Assembly (NCBI RefSeq): GCF_003026285.1
Contig: NZ_PYOD01000004.1
Coordinates: 124,001 to 188,000 of the forward strand
DNA from: Photobacterium profundum
GTDB taxonomy: Bacteria > Pseudomonadota > Gammaproteobacteria > Enterobacterales > Vibrionaceae
Reading direction: 5' to 3'
Length of the DNA: 64,000 nucleotides
The notes under the pieces were generated by a model. That model saw only the letters and a list, made by a program, of their open reading frames with translations, was not told the DNA's origin and ran no database searches. A program made the translations under genes and the position numbers. Each line of letters starts with the position of its first letter. The first letter of the stretch is position 1. Below, piece after piece: positions 8,823 to 17,835 of this stretch.

Positions 8823-10177
8823 GCTGCAAGCGCTCTTGATATTTGTTTGATTGTTTCATCATCCAGTTTCCCTACTGATTTCAATAACGAAACACGGTGC
8901 TGCCAGTATTGATAAAGCAATGACTGTAGGCTGTTTTTACTGCTGAATAGGTTGTTATGCGCCGTTATAATATCGGTTGCATCTACTAAACCTGCGTCAT
9001 AAACAGTTTGCTTACTCTTTAAGGCTCTTTCACGTGATGCGACTTGCTGTTGGGCTATTTCGACGCGTTGCCAGTCGAGCTGCACCTGATTAAAACGACT
9101 CTGGATAGTTTGCTTTATATTGATTTCTACAATGCGTATATCTTGTTTTGCTTGGTTCAATGTTAAGCTTGAACGATCGACACTGGCACGTGTTGAACCA
9201 TTTAAATCAATAGGAATATTTAATGTAATGCCAGCACTTAAATCATCACTTTTACGGCGGTCGTTATCGCTGTAATTGATAGAACCTGCAACGGTTGGGT
9301 AGTATCCGGATTTTGCTTGATCATATTGGAATTGGTTAGCTTTCAATGTTTGTTGGGCAGCCAGTAACTCAGGGCTATTATCGCGTGCAAGCGCTAACCA
9401 TTCATTCTCGCTATTCACTTGCATTACAGGTTGTTTCAGCGATGTTGTACTTATTTCATTGACAGAGTCGGGTACTTGATTGATTAAAGCGGTTAATGCA
9501 GACTGTAATGTATCGATGTCAGATTGGGTTTGCAGTATTAACGCTTGTTCATCAACATGATTCGCTCGCATATCTTCTACTTCGGTAATCATGATACTAC
9601 CGGCAGCATAGCGTTGCTCGGTGATAGTGAGCATTTTCTGCCCTTCATCCAGTTTCTGCTGTGCTAAGCGTAAATCCCCGTTCGCTTTCGCTAAATTGAG
9701 GTAAGCGGTGATCAACTTTTCGGCAAGGTCGTTGTGAGCTTGGCGTTCTTGCAGTTGCGAAGACACATAAAAAGCTTCTGAGGCATTTAAGCTCGACCAC
9801 TTAGCACTGTCCCAAATGGTTTGGCTTAACCCCACCGAGTAACCATTGGTGTTTTTGCCATCATCATTCCAACTTGAAGTTGCACTCGCGTTCAGGCTGG
9901 GCAGTAAATCGCTTCGGCTTGAACGAATATTCGTTTCACTAATTTGAGTATCAATTTGTGCTTTTTGGTAACTAGGGTCGAAGGCTTTAGAGGCTTCCCA
10001 TGCTTGTTCAATTGTAATGGCATACGTGGGAGTTGCCATGCCAATAAGAAACACACCTCCTACAATTCGATAAGACTTTTGCAAGAGTATGGCGACACGT
10101 TGTAAGAATATAGCTACGTGCTGTAACCGTTTATTTCTCGGTGTCGTACCAACAGAGACTTGTATCAGCTTAGGCAT
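8819..10177 (-). CDS. TolC-family outer membrane efflux protein
   Basis: Predicted outer-membrane channel of 452 aa. A long N-terminal region carries a signal peptide whose hydrophobic core is VGGVFLIGMATPTYA, near residues 38-52. Two long alpha-helical, Gln/Asn/Ala-rich repeats follow, as in the OEP family, for example SLNASATSSWNDDGKNTNGY and AGSIMITEVEDMRANHVDEQ. The start overlaps the adaptor gene stop by 8 bp. It probably completes a tripartite pump with the adaptor and permeases of this operon. The unusually long, basic segment before the signal core makes the exact start uncertain. Confidence 0.87.
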   Translation of the reverse strand: MPKLIQVSVGTTPRNKRLQHVAIFLQRVAILLQKSYRIVGGVFLIGMATPTYAITIEQAWEASKAFDPSYQKAQIDTQISETNIRSSRSDLLPSLNASATSSWNDDGKNTNGYSVGLSQTIWDSAKWSSLNASEAFYVSSQLQERQAHNDLAEKLITAYLNLAKANGDLRLAQQKLDEGQKMLTITEQRYAAGSIMITEVEDMRANHVDEQALILQTQSDIDTLQSALTALINQVPDSVNEISTTSLKQPVMQVNSENEWLALARDNSPELLAAQQTLKANQFQYDQAKSGYYPTVAGSINYSDNDRRKSDDLSAGITLNIPIDLNGSTRASVDRSSLTLNQAKQDIRIVEINIKQTIQSRFNQVQLDWQRVEIAQQQVASRERALKSKQTVYDAGLVDATDIITAHNNLFSSKNSLQSLLYQYWQHRVSLLKSVGKLDDETIKQISRALAA

Positions 10178-11312
10178 TGGGTGCTGCTCCCATCATGCTG
10201 AAATCAACAATTTCCTCGCCCTGTTCTAGACCAGAAAGTACTTCTACATTGATACCATCAGACAAGCCTAATTTTACTGGAGCGGTATGGAAGCCCTGTT
10301 CTGATTCATCAGGGATCAATACTTCAGGGTTATTGTCTGTAAATTGTAAAGCGCGTTCTGGAATTGTCGTGATTTTGTCAGCTTTTTTTAAGGTGATTTG
10401 TGCCGTCGCAGAAAAACCAGAACGGATAGTTAGACCTTCTGGAAACTGAATCTTATTTACTTCAACTTGGAAGCCGTTATCAAAACTGCGCTGTGCAGTT
10501 GTTGTGGTTTCTTGTGCTGAATTCAATTTTTCAGATTGCACCGCTACTTTACTTAACACGCCGGTAATTTCTATTTCTGGGTAAGGGGCTAATGTCATGG
10601 TAACGGGCATACCAACGTGCAATTGCGCTGCGTCATGTTCGCTCACGCTACCTTTAAATATCATGTCGTTCATGTTGGCTAGCGACATCATTTGCGTGGC
10701 AGATTGACTAGATTCTGTTGAGATAATGGGTTCGCCAACTTCAACGTTTAGACTCAATACTGTGCCTGTAATCGGTGCAACAATGGTTGAAGTGAGCTTT
10801 GATTCTCCCACCGATGATTCACCACTGCGGATCAAATCTAAGTTCTGCTGTTTTTGCTGTAGGTTGGCGTTGTTTTGGCGTACATCAGCTTTGGCTTGAA
10901 TATAGTCACCGTAATTTTTAGGAATCACTTGGTTTTTGACTAGGCGTTCAAGGTTAGCGAGCTTTTGTTTAGATGATTCTAATTGCGCCTGACTCGACAT
11001 TAATTCTGTAATGGCTTGCGTTAATCGTTGTGGGGTCGGGTTTGGACGTATTTTAATTAGCGGTGTGCCTGCTTTTACTTCTTCACCCACATGATGGAAA
11101 ATCTCGCCAACAATACCTTCAATTTGAGATTTAATTTGAACGGAGTGTGCAGGTACGATTTGCCCAACTGCGATTGCTTGTTTTTCGATTGTACCTATTT
11201 CAGCAGTAATCAGAGGCAATGATAGTGTGTTGCTATCTTTAGTGCTGAAGTAATAGCCAGCACCTACCGTGATCGCTGTTGTAATAGCAGCCGCAATCCA
11301 GCGTTTTTTCAT
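10170..11312 (-). CDS. Periplasmic adaptor protein, MacA/HlyD family
   Basis: Membrane-fusion protein of 380 aa with an N-terminal signal anchor (residues 5-24). The split biotinyl-lipoyl domain is in view as VKSQIEGIVGEI-like and APITGTVLSLNVEVGEPI. Between the halves lies a coiled-coil hairpin, about residues 95-165, rich in Gln, Leu and Lys. The beta-barrel follows at VGMPVTMTLAPYPE. It is the first gene of the efflux operon, with about 310 bp of upstream DNA that should hold the promoter. It would bridge the FtsX-type permeases to the TolC-like channel. Gene order is adaptor, channel, permease, permease, ATPase. Confidence 0.9.
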   Translation of the reverse strand: MKKRWIAAAITTAITVGAGYYFSTKDSNTLSLPLITAEIGTIEKQAIAVGQIVPAHSVQIKSQIEGIVGEIFHHVGEEVKAGTPLIKIRPNPTPQRLTQAITELMSSQAQLESSKQKLANLERLVKNQVIPKNYGDYIQAKADVRQNNANLQQKQQNLDLIRSGESSVGESKLTSTIVAPITGTVLSLNVEVGEPIISTESSQSATQMMSLANMNDMIFKGSVSEHDAAQLHVGMPVTMTLAPYPEIEITGVLSKVAVQSEKLNSAQETTTTAQRSFDNGFQVEVNKIQFPEGLTIRSGFSATAQITLKKADKITTIPERALQFTDNNPEVLIPDESEQGFHTAPVKLGLSDGINVEVLSGLEQGEEIVDFSMMGAAPNA

Positions 11313-11622
11313 AATATTATCCGTTTAAAGGCGAGTATTCATATGGTTATTGGGATATCAGACCTTAGCGCCTGATTAAAGTTCATAGCAATAATACATC
11401 GTGCAATATTGAAGTGTACAATAATGTTCCATACAAAAATAGATGTCATGTATGAATGTGAAAAAAGTGATGTAATAGCATTCTTGCTAAGTTAATGGTC
11501 AGAAATTTTACCGTAAGGGTGAGCAGATATTTGTCTCGATTGGTATTGATGGAGTGCTAATATGAATTACGCCCCAGATAGGGGCGTAGAATAATGTTGC
11601 CTTTTATGGTGTTAAAGAGAAT
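11313..11622. other. Intergenic region between afuC and the efflux operon
   Basis: This AT-rich 310-bp gap must hold the promoter of the efflux operon on the minus strand. Besides the hairpin at 11568-11588, I see only a weak CATACA/TGTATG inverted pair around 11430-11455. No gene or recognisable operator was found. Confidence 0.4.
11568..11588 (-). terminator. Hairpin downstream of afuC, probable terminator
   Basis: TACGCCCC and GGGGCGTA pair perfectly over 8 bp with a 5-nt loop, about 35 bp after the afuC stop on the minus strand. The following sequence (AATTCATATT) is AT-rich but not a clean T-run, so its efficiency is uncertain. Confidence 0.6.
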
Positions 11623-12678
11623 TTATGCATCAGAAGGCAATAAGAAGATTCCTGTGGGGTTAACTGTCAAATAAGCATGATCAGATAAACTGGCATCAAA
11701 TTGTGACGAGTTTAGTTGCAGCAATAATTCTTGTTCATGCCATGTTACGGCAACTTCGTACATTGAACCCATGTACACCACATTGTTAACGATGCATTGT
11801 TGGCTAGGTTTGCCTTCGCTGGTTAATAAAATAGCTTCTGGCCTTATTCCTATTTGATAATCACCTTCAGATTTTCCTTGAACAACGTCTGGATCGGCTG
11901 GAATGCAGTAACCGTTAATGTTTAATTGGTCACCATCAAAACGGCCTGTAAAAATGTTCGCATCACCCATGAAATTCGCCATGAACATTGATGAAGGTGT
12001 TCTATATAAATCATCCGGAGAGCCTTGTTGCATGATCTCGCCGTCTTTCATTACGATAACGGTATCAGATACAGCGAAAGCTTCTGTTTGATCATGCGTT
12101 ACGTATAAAGAGGTAATATTGAAACGTTGCTGAAGCTCGCGGATTGTCTCGCGCATACTACGGCGTAAATTTGCGTCAAGGTTACTTAACGGTTCATCAA
12201 ATAACAGTACCTTAGGTTTTAGAACCAAAGCGCGCGCCAGCGCAATACGCTGTTGCTGACCACCAGAAATTTGGTCGACAAATCGATCTCCCATACCTGA
12301 TAAATCGACCAATTTTAACGCATCATCAACACGTTGTTTAATTTCTTCTGCTGGTAATTTAAGCATTTTTAAGCCGTAGCCCACATTGTCATGTAATGAT
12401 AAATGAGGAAATAAGGCATAAGATTGGAATACCATACAAATGTCACGTTGCTGAATTGAGGTATTTGTTACGTCTTCACCATCAATGAATATTTGCCCGC
12501 TGGTGGGTTTCTCTAACCCTGCAACTAAGCGTAAAACCGTGGTTTTGCCACAACCAGATGGACCAAGTAGTGTGACTAAGCTGCCTTTTTTAATCTTAAG
12601 ATCAAGGTTGCCAATAACAGTATTGTCACCAAAGCGTTTGCAGACATTTTTTAGAACTACAAAGTTGTCGTTTTCCAT
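11623..12678 (-). CDS. afuC: ABC transporter ATPase AfuC/FbpC-like
   Basis: Nucleotide-binding subunit of the AfuABC importer, about 351 aa. Walker A is GPSGCGKTT, the signature is [15 protein letters not shown], Walker B is [11 protein letters not shown] and the H-loop is [10 protein letters not shown]-terminal TOBE-like domain follows (about residues 250-351). I chose the ATG at 12678, which has GGAG ahead of it, over a TTG five codons upstream. It lies 18 bp after afuB and is the last gene of afuA-afuB-afuC. Family members were first annotated as ferric transporters; neighbouring uhp genes favour phosphorylated sugars as substrate (inference). Confidence 0.88.
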   Translation of the reverse strand: MENDNFVVLKNVCKRFGDNTVIGNLDLKIKKGSLVTLLGPSGCGKTTVLRLVAGLEKPTSGQIFIDGEDVTNTSIQQRDICMVFQSYALFPHLSLHDNVGYGLKMLKLPAEEIKQRVDDALKLVDLSGMGDRFVDQISGGQQQRIALARALVLKPKVLLFDEPLSNLDANLRRSMRETIRELQQRFNITSLYVTHDQTEAFAVSDTVIVMKDGEIMQQGSPDDLYRTPSSMFMANFMGDANIFTGRFDGDQLNINGYCIPADPDVVQGKSEGDYQIGIRPEAILLTSEGKPSQQCIVNNVVYMGSMYEVAVTWHEQELLLQLNSSQFDASLSDHAYLTVNPTGIFLLPSDA

Positions 12679-12696
12679 AATTATTATCTCCAATCG

Positions 12697-14793
12697 TTAG
12701 TCTTGGTTGTTGGCTTTTGAACGGGATACGCGGGCTTCACCCACAAGGGAGTCAAAGATTAATATAATGGCTAGCATGACGAAAATCAGTACTGAACCAT
12801 AAGCGATGGCAATGCCGTATTCACCATCTTCAACGCGGTTTAAGATATACGATGTTGCTACGCGGGTTTCTGGTGTAACCAAGAATATGATGGCACTTAC
12901 CGTGGTCATTGCGCGCACAAAGCTGTAGATCAATGTTGATAAAATAGCCGGACGCAATAGTGGAATTAAAATATGGGTAATCGTTTTAAATGAATTAGCA
13001 CGCAAGCTCAGTGATGCTTCGTCAAGTGATTTATCTAATTGCCCTAAACCTGCAATACCCGCACGAATGCCTACTGGAATGTTGCGCATCACCATCGAAA
13101 TTACGACGATGACAGCGGTTCCTGTTAAATAAATTGGCGCATCGTTAAACGCTAGAATGTAAGAAACACCAGCTACCGTACCCGGTACCGCGAAACAAAG
13201 CATAGTGGCGAACTCAATCACTTTTTTGCCATGAAATTGCTGGCGCACTACGATGTAAGCAATTAATAAGCCGAATAGGGCGGTCAATGGAGCTGCAACA
13301 CCTGCATAGGTCATGGTGGTAAGCAATGATGGCCATGCTCCTTCGCTAAACCCCATACCAAATAGGTTGATGTAGTTGTCTAGCGTTAAGCTGTAATCAA
13401 CTCCCCAGTTAACGGTAAAACTGCCGAAGACAATGCTGCCGTACAGTAAGATATTGAATGCCATCCAAAAATACAGTAAACCAGAAACGCCATATTTAAG
13501 CCCCGTTGGCAAGGGTTGTACATCACCACGGTAAGATTTTCCGGAAATGGTTACGTAAGAACGTTTACCAATCCAAATATACTGGATAACGAAAATAGCG
13601 AGAGAGAATATTAATAGTACCGCACCCAAAGTACTGGCAGATGCATAATCAAGCTGCGCACCAGCAATGTAAAAATATATCTGAGTGGCTAATACATCGA
13701 AGCTTCCTCCGAGTACGAGCGGGTTACTGAAATCAGCTAGCGATTGCACAAAAATAATGAGAAATGAGTTAGCCAGCGCAGGTTTAAGTAATGGCATTAC
13801 AATTTGAAAGAATGTTTGATATCGGTTTGCACGAAGAGTGTATGAAGCCTCTTCTAAGGACGGAGAAAGCGATTTCATTGCACCATCAAGGATCATGAAA
13901 GACATTGGTGAAAAGGCTAAAACTTGTGCCATCCAAATCCCAGTGAAGCCATATAACCAGTTCGTGTGTTGTAAGCCAAACCAATCAACCATGAGCTCAG
14001 TAATATACCCAGAGCGTCCTAGCATTAACGTAACACCAAGGCCGACAACAAAAGGTGGCGTAACAATGGGTAATATTGAGAAAACACGTGCGATAAAGGC
14101 AGAACGCTTAGCGATTCTGGTGGTATAAATGGCGAATACAAGACCAAAAATAGTCGCGACAACGCCTACTGAGGTACCCAACATGATGGAATTTAAAACG
14201 ATCTGAATAATTTGTGAGCGACCTAAAATCTCAACAAATTGCCACATCACGAAGTTACCCATGTCATCTTGAAACATAGGTACAAAGATGGCGATACTTG
14301 GATATATAATAAAGATACTGATTAGTGAAACAATGCTAACCAATGCACCTATAACAAAAATATCACCGCCGAGATATTCCAGTCGAGCTAAAGCCAGTGT
14401 TATTACACAACCTAGGCTGATGAATAAGACGATAGTGGCATAGCCTAAGCCTTGTTCGGTGTACCAAGATGACAACAACGTAAATAACACACAGAAACCA
14501 GCATAGCTGATATCAAATTGGTGGCGTTTTTTTGCGTATTTGTCTTGTGCCTGAAAAGGGCGGACCAACAGTACTAAAGGCATGGCAAACCATAGCCATG
14601 AAATGTTCATTCCACTCCAACCCATCGCCTCTTTAAATTCTTGAGACGTCGATTCGAATACACCGTAATCGAGGGAAAAAGAGGGCAATAACACAAAGGC
14701 TCCGATCAAAGCGATGATCCAATAAAAAATGGGATCGCGTTGCTCTGAACTTTGAAGCTGCCTTAAGTCTGATTCAGCTGCTAAGTTATTCAT
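12697..14793 (-). CDS. afuB: ABC transporter permease AfuB/FbpB-like, two-domain
   Basis: Inner-membrane permease of 698 aa made of two fused BPD_transp domains with about 15 membrane helices in total. Each half carries an EAA-type loop: SLEEASYTLRANRYQTFFQI and LDEASLSLRANSFKTITHIL. Four extra N-terminal helices precede the first domain, which explains why it is longer than FbpB-type permeases (about 500 aa) and close to AfuB (about 690 aa). That length supports the Afu assignment over a classical Fe3+ importer. It lies between afuA and afuC in a minus-strand operon. Confidence 0.87.
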   Translation of the reverse strand: MNNLAAESDLRQLQSSEQRDPIFYWIIALIGAFVLLPSFSLDYGVFESTSQEFKEAMGWSGMNISWLWFAMPLVLLVRPFQAQDKYAKKRHQFDISYAGFCVLFTLLSSWYTEQGLGYATIVLFISLGCVITLALARLEYLGGDIFVIGALVSIVSLISIFIIYPSIAIFVPMFQDDMGNFVMWQFVEILGRSQIIQIVLNSIMLGTSVGVVATIFGLVFAIYTTRIAKRSAFIARVFSILPIVTPPFVVGLGVTLMLGRSGYITELMVDWFGLQHTNWLYGFTGIWMAQVLAFSPMSFMILDGAMKSLSPSLEEASYTLRANRYQTFFQIVMPLLKPALANSFLIIFVQSLADFSNPLVLGGSFDVLATQIYFYIAGAQLDYASASTLGAVLLIFSLAIFVIQYIWIGKRSYVTISGKSYRGDVQPLPTGLKYGVSGLLYFWMAFNILLYGSIVFGSFTVNWGVDYSLTLDNYINLFGMGFSEGAWPSLLTTMTYAGVAAPLTALFGLLIAYIVVRQQFHGKKVIEFATMLCFAVPGTVAGVSYILAFNDAPIYLTGTAVIVVISMVMRNIPVGIRAGIAGLGQLDKSLDEASLSLRANSFKTITHILIPLLRPAILSTLIYSFVRAMTTVSAIIFLVTPETRVATSYILNRVEDGEYGIAIAYGSVLIFVMLAIILIFDSLVGEARVSRSKANNQD

Positions 14794-14892
14794 TGTTAAT
14801 TACCAAAATCGAGTTGTTTAATTAATGTGTTCATTAACATTGAGGTGTAAAAAGCCCCAAGAAAAATCTCGTTATATTGAATCTTGGAAAAG

Positions 14893-14915
14893 TGAGCAGC
14901 ACTCAGTACTGCTCA
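14893..14915 (-). terminator. Intercistronic hairpin between afuA and afuB
   Basis: TGAGCAG and CTGCTCA pair over 7 bp, 16 bp after the afuA stop, and CTTTTCC follows on the minus strand. Such partial terminators or mRNA-stabilising loops are common after the binding-protein gene of ABC operons and would leave AfuA in excess over the membrane subunits. Confidence 0.55.
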
Positions 14916-14930
14916 AATGTTACGGGGGAA

Positions 14931-15965
14931 TTATTCGCCCATTTTAACGATGTTTACCCACTTGTTGATCAGGCGTTTACGTTCGGTAGACGAACCATAG
15001 GTTTCCATGTCGTAGTCAATAAGAGACAAAGCTTTTAGATCGAGCGCATTGGGTGATTGAGTTGCTTGAGTATTGGTCAAAATTTGGAATGACTTGCCTT
15101 TTTGCCATGCTAGTTGTTGGCCATCTTTAGACAGTGCCCAGTCAACAAATAACTTAGCGTTATCAATATTGCGAGCACCTTTTAGTATGCTGATCCCGCC
15201 GATTTCGTAACCAGTGCCTTCACAAGGAGAGATAAGTTCTAATGGTGCACCTTTCGATTGCTCTAATGAGTAATCGTGTAAGAAACCGATACCAATTGCG
15301 ATTTCACCTCGCGCAGCGTTGCGAGATGGAGTAACGCCAGATTTGGTGTACTGGGAGATATTGTTATCAAGATCTTTAAAGTATTTAAATGCTTTATCTT
15401 CATCCCATAATTGAATGAAGGTTGCCAGTGCTGTGTAGGCAGTACCTGAGCTTTGTGGATCGGCGATTTGGATTTCATCTCTGTATTCTGGCTTGGTTAA
15501 ATCACTCCAGCAAAGTGGCACATCTAAGCCTTTTTCTTCTAAGCGTTTAGTGTTTACGCCAAAGCCTAAAATACCCATGTAAACGGCAGATGAGTAATTG
15601 CCTTTACGTTTGGCCGGATCTTTAAAGTTATCCATGATGAATTCAAGTTGTGGTGATTTATAGGCCTGTAGTAAGTCCATTTCACCCGCTTGAGATTGTG
15701 GATCTAATGTGCCGCCGTACCATACATCGGCACGAGGGTTTTTCTTTTCTGCTTCAATTTTCGCTAATGTACTGCCTGAACCATTGCGAATAAAAGATGT
15801 TTTCACGTCATATTTTTCAGAAAACGCCTTGGTTTCAGCTTCACACATGGCATTAGTAGCGCTGCAATATACAACTAACCGGCCTTCTGCCATTGCCGTT
15901 GGTACGGCAAATGCTGAGCCAATGATACAGGCCGCTAACAGACTATATTGGGTTCTAGCTTTCAT
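14931..15965 (-). CDS. afuA: Periplasmic binding protein AfuA-like (hexose-phosphate)
   Basis: Secreted solute-binding protein of 344 aa with a Sec signal ending at about Ala26 (VPTAMA). Its fold is that of the FbpA family: LVVYCSATNAMCEAETKAFS, the early lobe motif RNGSGSTLAKIEAE and ADVWYGGTLDPQ. In Actinobacillus AfuA, binding of glucose-6-phosphate has been shown; as I recall, it uses His205, Asp206 and Glu229 of the mature numbering. Here His230-Asp231 (FLHDYS) and Glu254 (TGYE) stand with exactly that spacing. The Tyr pair used by FbpA for Fe3+ is not seen near the C-terminus. GAGGA precedes the ATG. Confidence 0.85.
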   Translation of the reverse strand: MKARTQYSLLAACIIGSAFAVPTAMAEGRLVVYCSATNAMCEAETKAFSEKYDVKTSFIRNGSGSTLAKIEAEKKNPRADVWYGGTLDPQSQAGEMDLLQAYKSPQLEFIMDNFKDPAKRKGNYSSAVYMGILGFGVNTKRLEEKGLDVPLCWSDLTKPEYRDEIQIADPQSSGTAYTALATFIQLWDEDKAFKYFKDLDNNISQYTKSGVTPSRNAARGEIAIGIGFLHDYSLEQSKGAPLELISPCEGTGYEIGGISILKGARNIDNAKLFVDWALSKDGQQLAWQKGKSFQILTNTQATQSPNALDLKALSLIDYDMETYGSSTERKRLINKWVNIVKMGE

Positions 15966-15994
15966 TATTATGTCCTCTGTTTTTATTATAAATG

Positions 15995-16025
15995 CAGTGT
16001 CATAGAGCGATGGTAGGTGACACTG
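15995..16025. promoter_or_regulatory. Inverted repeat just upstream of afuA
   Basis: CAGTGTCA and TGACACTG form perfect 8-bp arms separated by 15 bp, ending 30 bp from the afuA start codon. Position and symmetry suit an operator or a 5'-UTR stem. I cannot assign a regulator; UhpA is the obvious candidate from context. Confidence 0.45.
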
Positions 16026-16030
16026 TGTTC

Positions 16031-16049
16031 TTATCGCATCCCGCGATAA
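16031..16049. promoter_or_regulatory. Second inverted repeat upstream of afuA
   Basis: TTATCGC and GCGATAA form 7-bp arms around ATCCC, ending 5 bp before repeat copy 2. It may be an operator half-buried by the element, or a terminator-like fold with no T-run. Confidence 0.35.
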
Positions 16050-16054
16050 ATCTT

Positions 16055-16320
16055 TATACCCAAGCTACCTCAAGATGCAGGATTCAGAGTGATCTCAGCG
16101 TGTTTAATTCAAGGAAAATGTGTGTAGGAATGGCATTCCCTTTCAAACACATTTGACACAGAAGTAGATACGCTGAATCACTCCCGAAGGGCGAGTTTTG
16201 TTGGGCTCTATGCGGTGTTACTTATTTTCAACGTAGAACGACTAGGTCTATAAATAAGTGCCTTGCCTTGAGTCCAACAAATTCTCGCTGAAACGAGCAT
16301 CTTGAGGTAACTTGGGTATA
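16055..16320. repeat. 266-bp interspersed palindromic element, copy 2
   Basis: Same length as the copy at 5296-5561 and about 97% identical by eye (roughly eight substitutions), with the same orientation of internal features. Ends are TATACCCAAGCTACCTCAAG and CTTGAGGTAACTTGGGTATA. It separates the 3' end of uhpC from the afuA promoter, so it could end read-through from the uhp operon or separate the two transcripts. Confidence 0.85.
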
Positions 16321-16409
16321 TCATCCAACAGCCTATAGGCTATTAGGTAACTTTATTCAGAAGCTAGATAACGCTAGTTTAGTTTGCAAACATAAGGCGG
16401 TTGATCATA

Positions 16410-17735
16410 CTAAGTAGCAGTAATTGAAGGCTGCTGTGCTTTAACAAAGGGCAATATCAGCAGGCCAATAGAGGCGGCTGAAAATGTAATTATGCTGAAG
16501 AAACCATCCCAACTAAATTGCTCGATAACCAATGATATTGGGTAGCTTGCAAGTGCGGCTCCTAAATATCCAAACAAGCCGACAAATCCAGTTGCTGTTC
16601 CAGCAACACTTTTGTGTGAGCATTCGGCAGCAGCCATTCCAATCATCATTTGTGGACCAAAAATAAAGAACCCAATGGAGAAAAAACAACAAGCCAAGAC
16701 TGAAAAGTTATTCATAGGTGTAAGCCATAATGCGGCCACAGAAATGAAAATGCCCAATGCGAAAATTAAGTTCATAGGGGCACGATTACCATGAAAGAAT
16801 CGATCTGAACCCCAGCCGCCAAACAATGAACCTAAAAATCCTCCGATTTCGAACATTGAAACGGCGGCATTGGCTGAAAATAAATCAAAACCATGACGTT
16901 CAATTAAGTAGAGATTTCCCCAATCATTAATTGCAATGCGTACCACATATACTAAAAAATACGAGCTACACAATAACCAGATATATTTGTTGCCAATGAC
17001 ATAGGTCTTCAATATTTGGCGGAAAGATAGCCCGCGGCCTTCTTGTTCTTGTAATAACTCTAATTCATCGTTTCGCCATTGCCCTACGGTTGGTAACCCC
17101 ATGGTTGTAGGCTTATCTCGCATGCGAAAACACAGCACAATACCCACTAAAATTGCCAGAATACCGGGAATAATAAAGCCATATCGCCAACCCCAAGTCA
17201 TGGCGGTAAAACCAATACCCAGCGGGACTAAAGCTCCCCCTAAATTGTGGCAAGTATTCCAAATTGACCACCAAAAACCACGCTCTGTACGGGAATACCA
17301 TGTAGTGAGCAATTTGGCACAGGGGGGCCAACCCCAGCCTTGAAAAAAAGCATTCAATGTCCACAAAATGGCAAACATTGCCAGAGATGAACTTAAACCA
17401 AATGCAATATTGATGATTCCGGTGGCGATTAAGCCTAATCCCATGAAATAGCTTGGTTTAGACTGGTCGCTGACCATGCCAGAAACAAACTTTGATATGC
17501 CATACGTGATATAGAATAGGGTGCCGAGAAACCCTATGTCTGAATGCTCTAAGCCAAGATCAGCTAACATAGCTGGCATGGCAAAGTTGAGGCTTTTTCG
17601 GGTGAAATAAAACATGCCGTAACCGATATACATTGAAAACATTAAATGCAATCGCCAGTATTTGTACGTGGCGTCGATTTGTTGTTTATCGGTTATTATT
17701 CTTGTAGGTTGCTCTGATGTTAGGAAACCTATCAT
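16410..17735 (-). CDS. uhpC: UhpC-like sugar-phosphate sensor/transporter (MFS, OPA family)
   Basis: Twelve-helix membrane protein of 441 aa in the organophosphate:phosphate antiporter family. Similarity to E. coli UhpC is strong throughout: FYFTRKSLNFA, FYITYGISKFVSGMVSD, NAFFQGWGWPPCAKLLT, AINDWGNLYLIERHG and GPQMMIGMAAAECSHKSVAG. UhpC senses external glucose-6-phosphate and activates the UhpB kinase. It follows uhpB by 100 bp on the same strand. No uhpT gene is present in the window; instead afuABC follows, so UhpC could act as sensor for an ABC importer (inference). A transport role of its own is not excluded. Confidence 0.88.
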   Translation of the reverse strand: MIGFLTSEQPTRIITDKQQIDATYKYWRLHLMFSMYIGYGMFYFTRKSLNFAMPAMLADLGLEHSDIGFLGTLFYITYGISKFVSGMVSDQSKPSYFMGLGLIATGIINIAFGLSSSLAMFAILWTLNAFFQGWGWPPCAKLLTTWYSRTERGFWWSIWNTCHNLGGALVPLGIGFTAMTWGWRYGFIIPGILAILVGIVLCFRMRDKPTTMGLPTVGQWRNDELELLQEQEGRGLSFRQILKTYVIGNKYIWLLCSSYFLVYVVRIAINDWGNLYLIERHGFDLFSANAAVSMFEIGGFLGSLFGGWGSDRFFHGNRAPMNLIFALGIFISVAALWLTPMNNFSVLACCFFSIGFFIFGPQMMIGMAAAECSHKSVAGTATGFVGLFGYLGAALASYPISLVIEQFSWDGFFSIITFSAASIGLLILPFVKAQQPSITAT

Positions 17736-17835
17736 GGCGGCGCTATCTCCCTATTGCCTGAATGAATAGTACGGAAAGAATTACGATAAAGAATGAGACA
17801 GGTTTGTAAATGACTAGGAAAAATTCCTAGATTAT

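Noticed and set aside
14931-15965. Classical ferric-binding protein FbpA
   Set aside because: The C-terminal Tyr pair for Fe3+ is not seen and the neighbours are uhpABC; hexose-phosphate binding is more likely.
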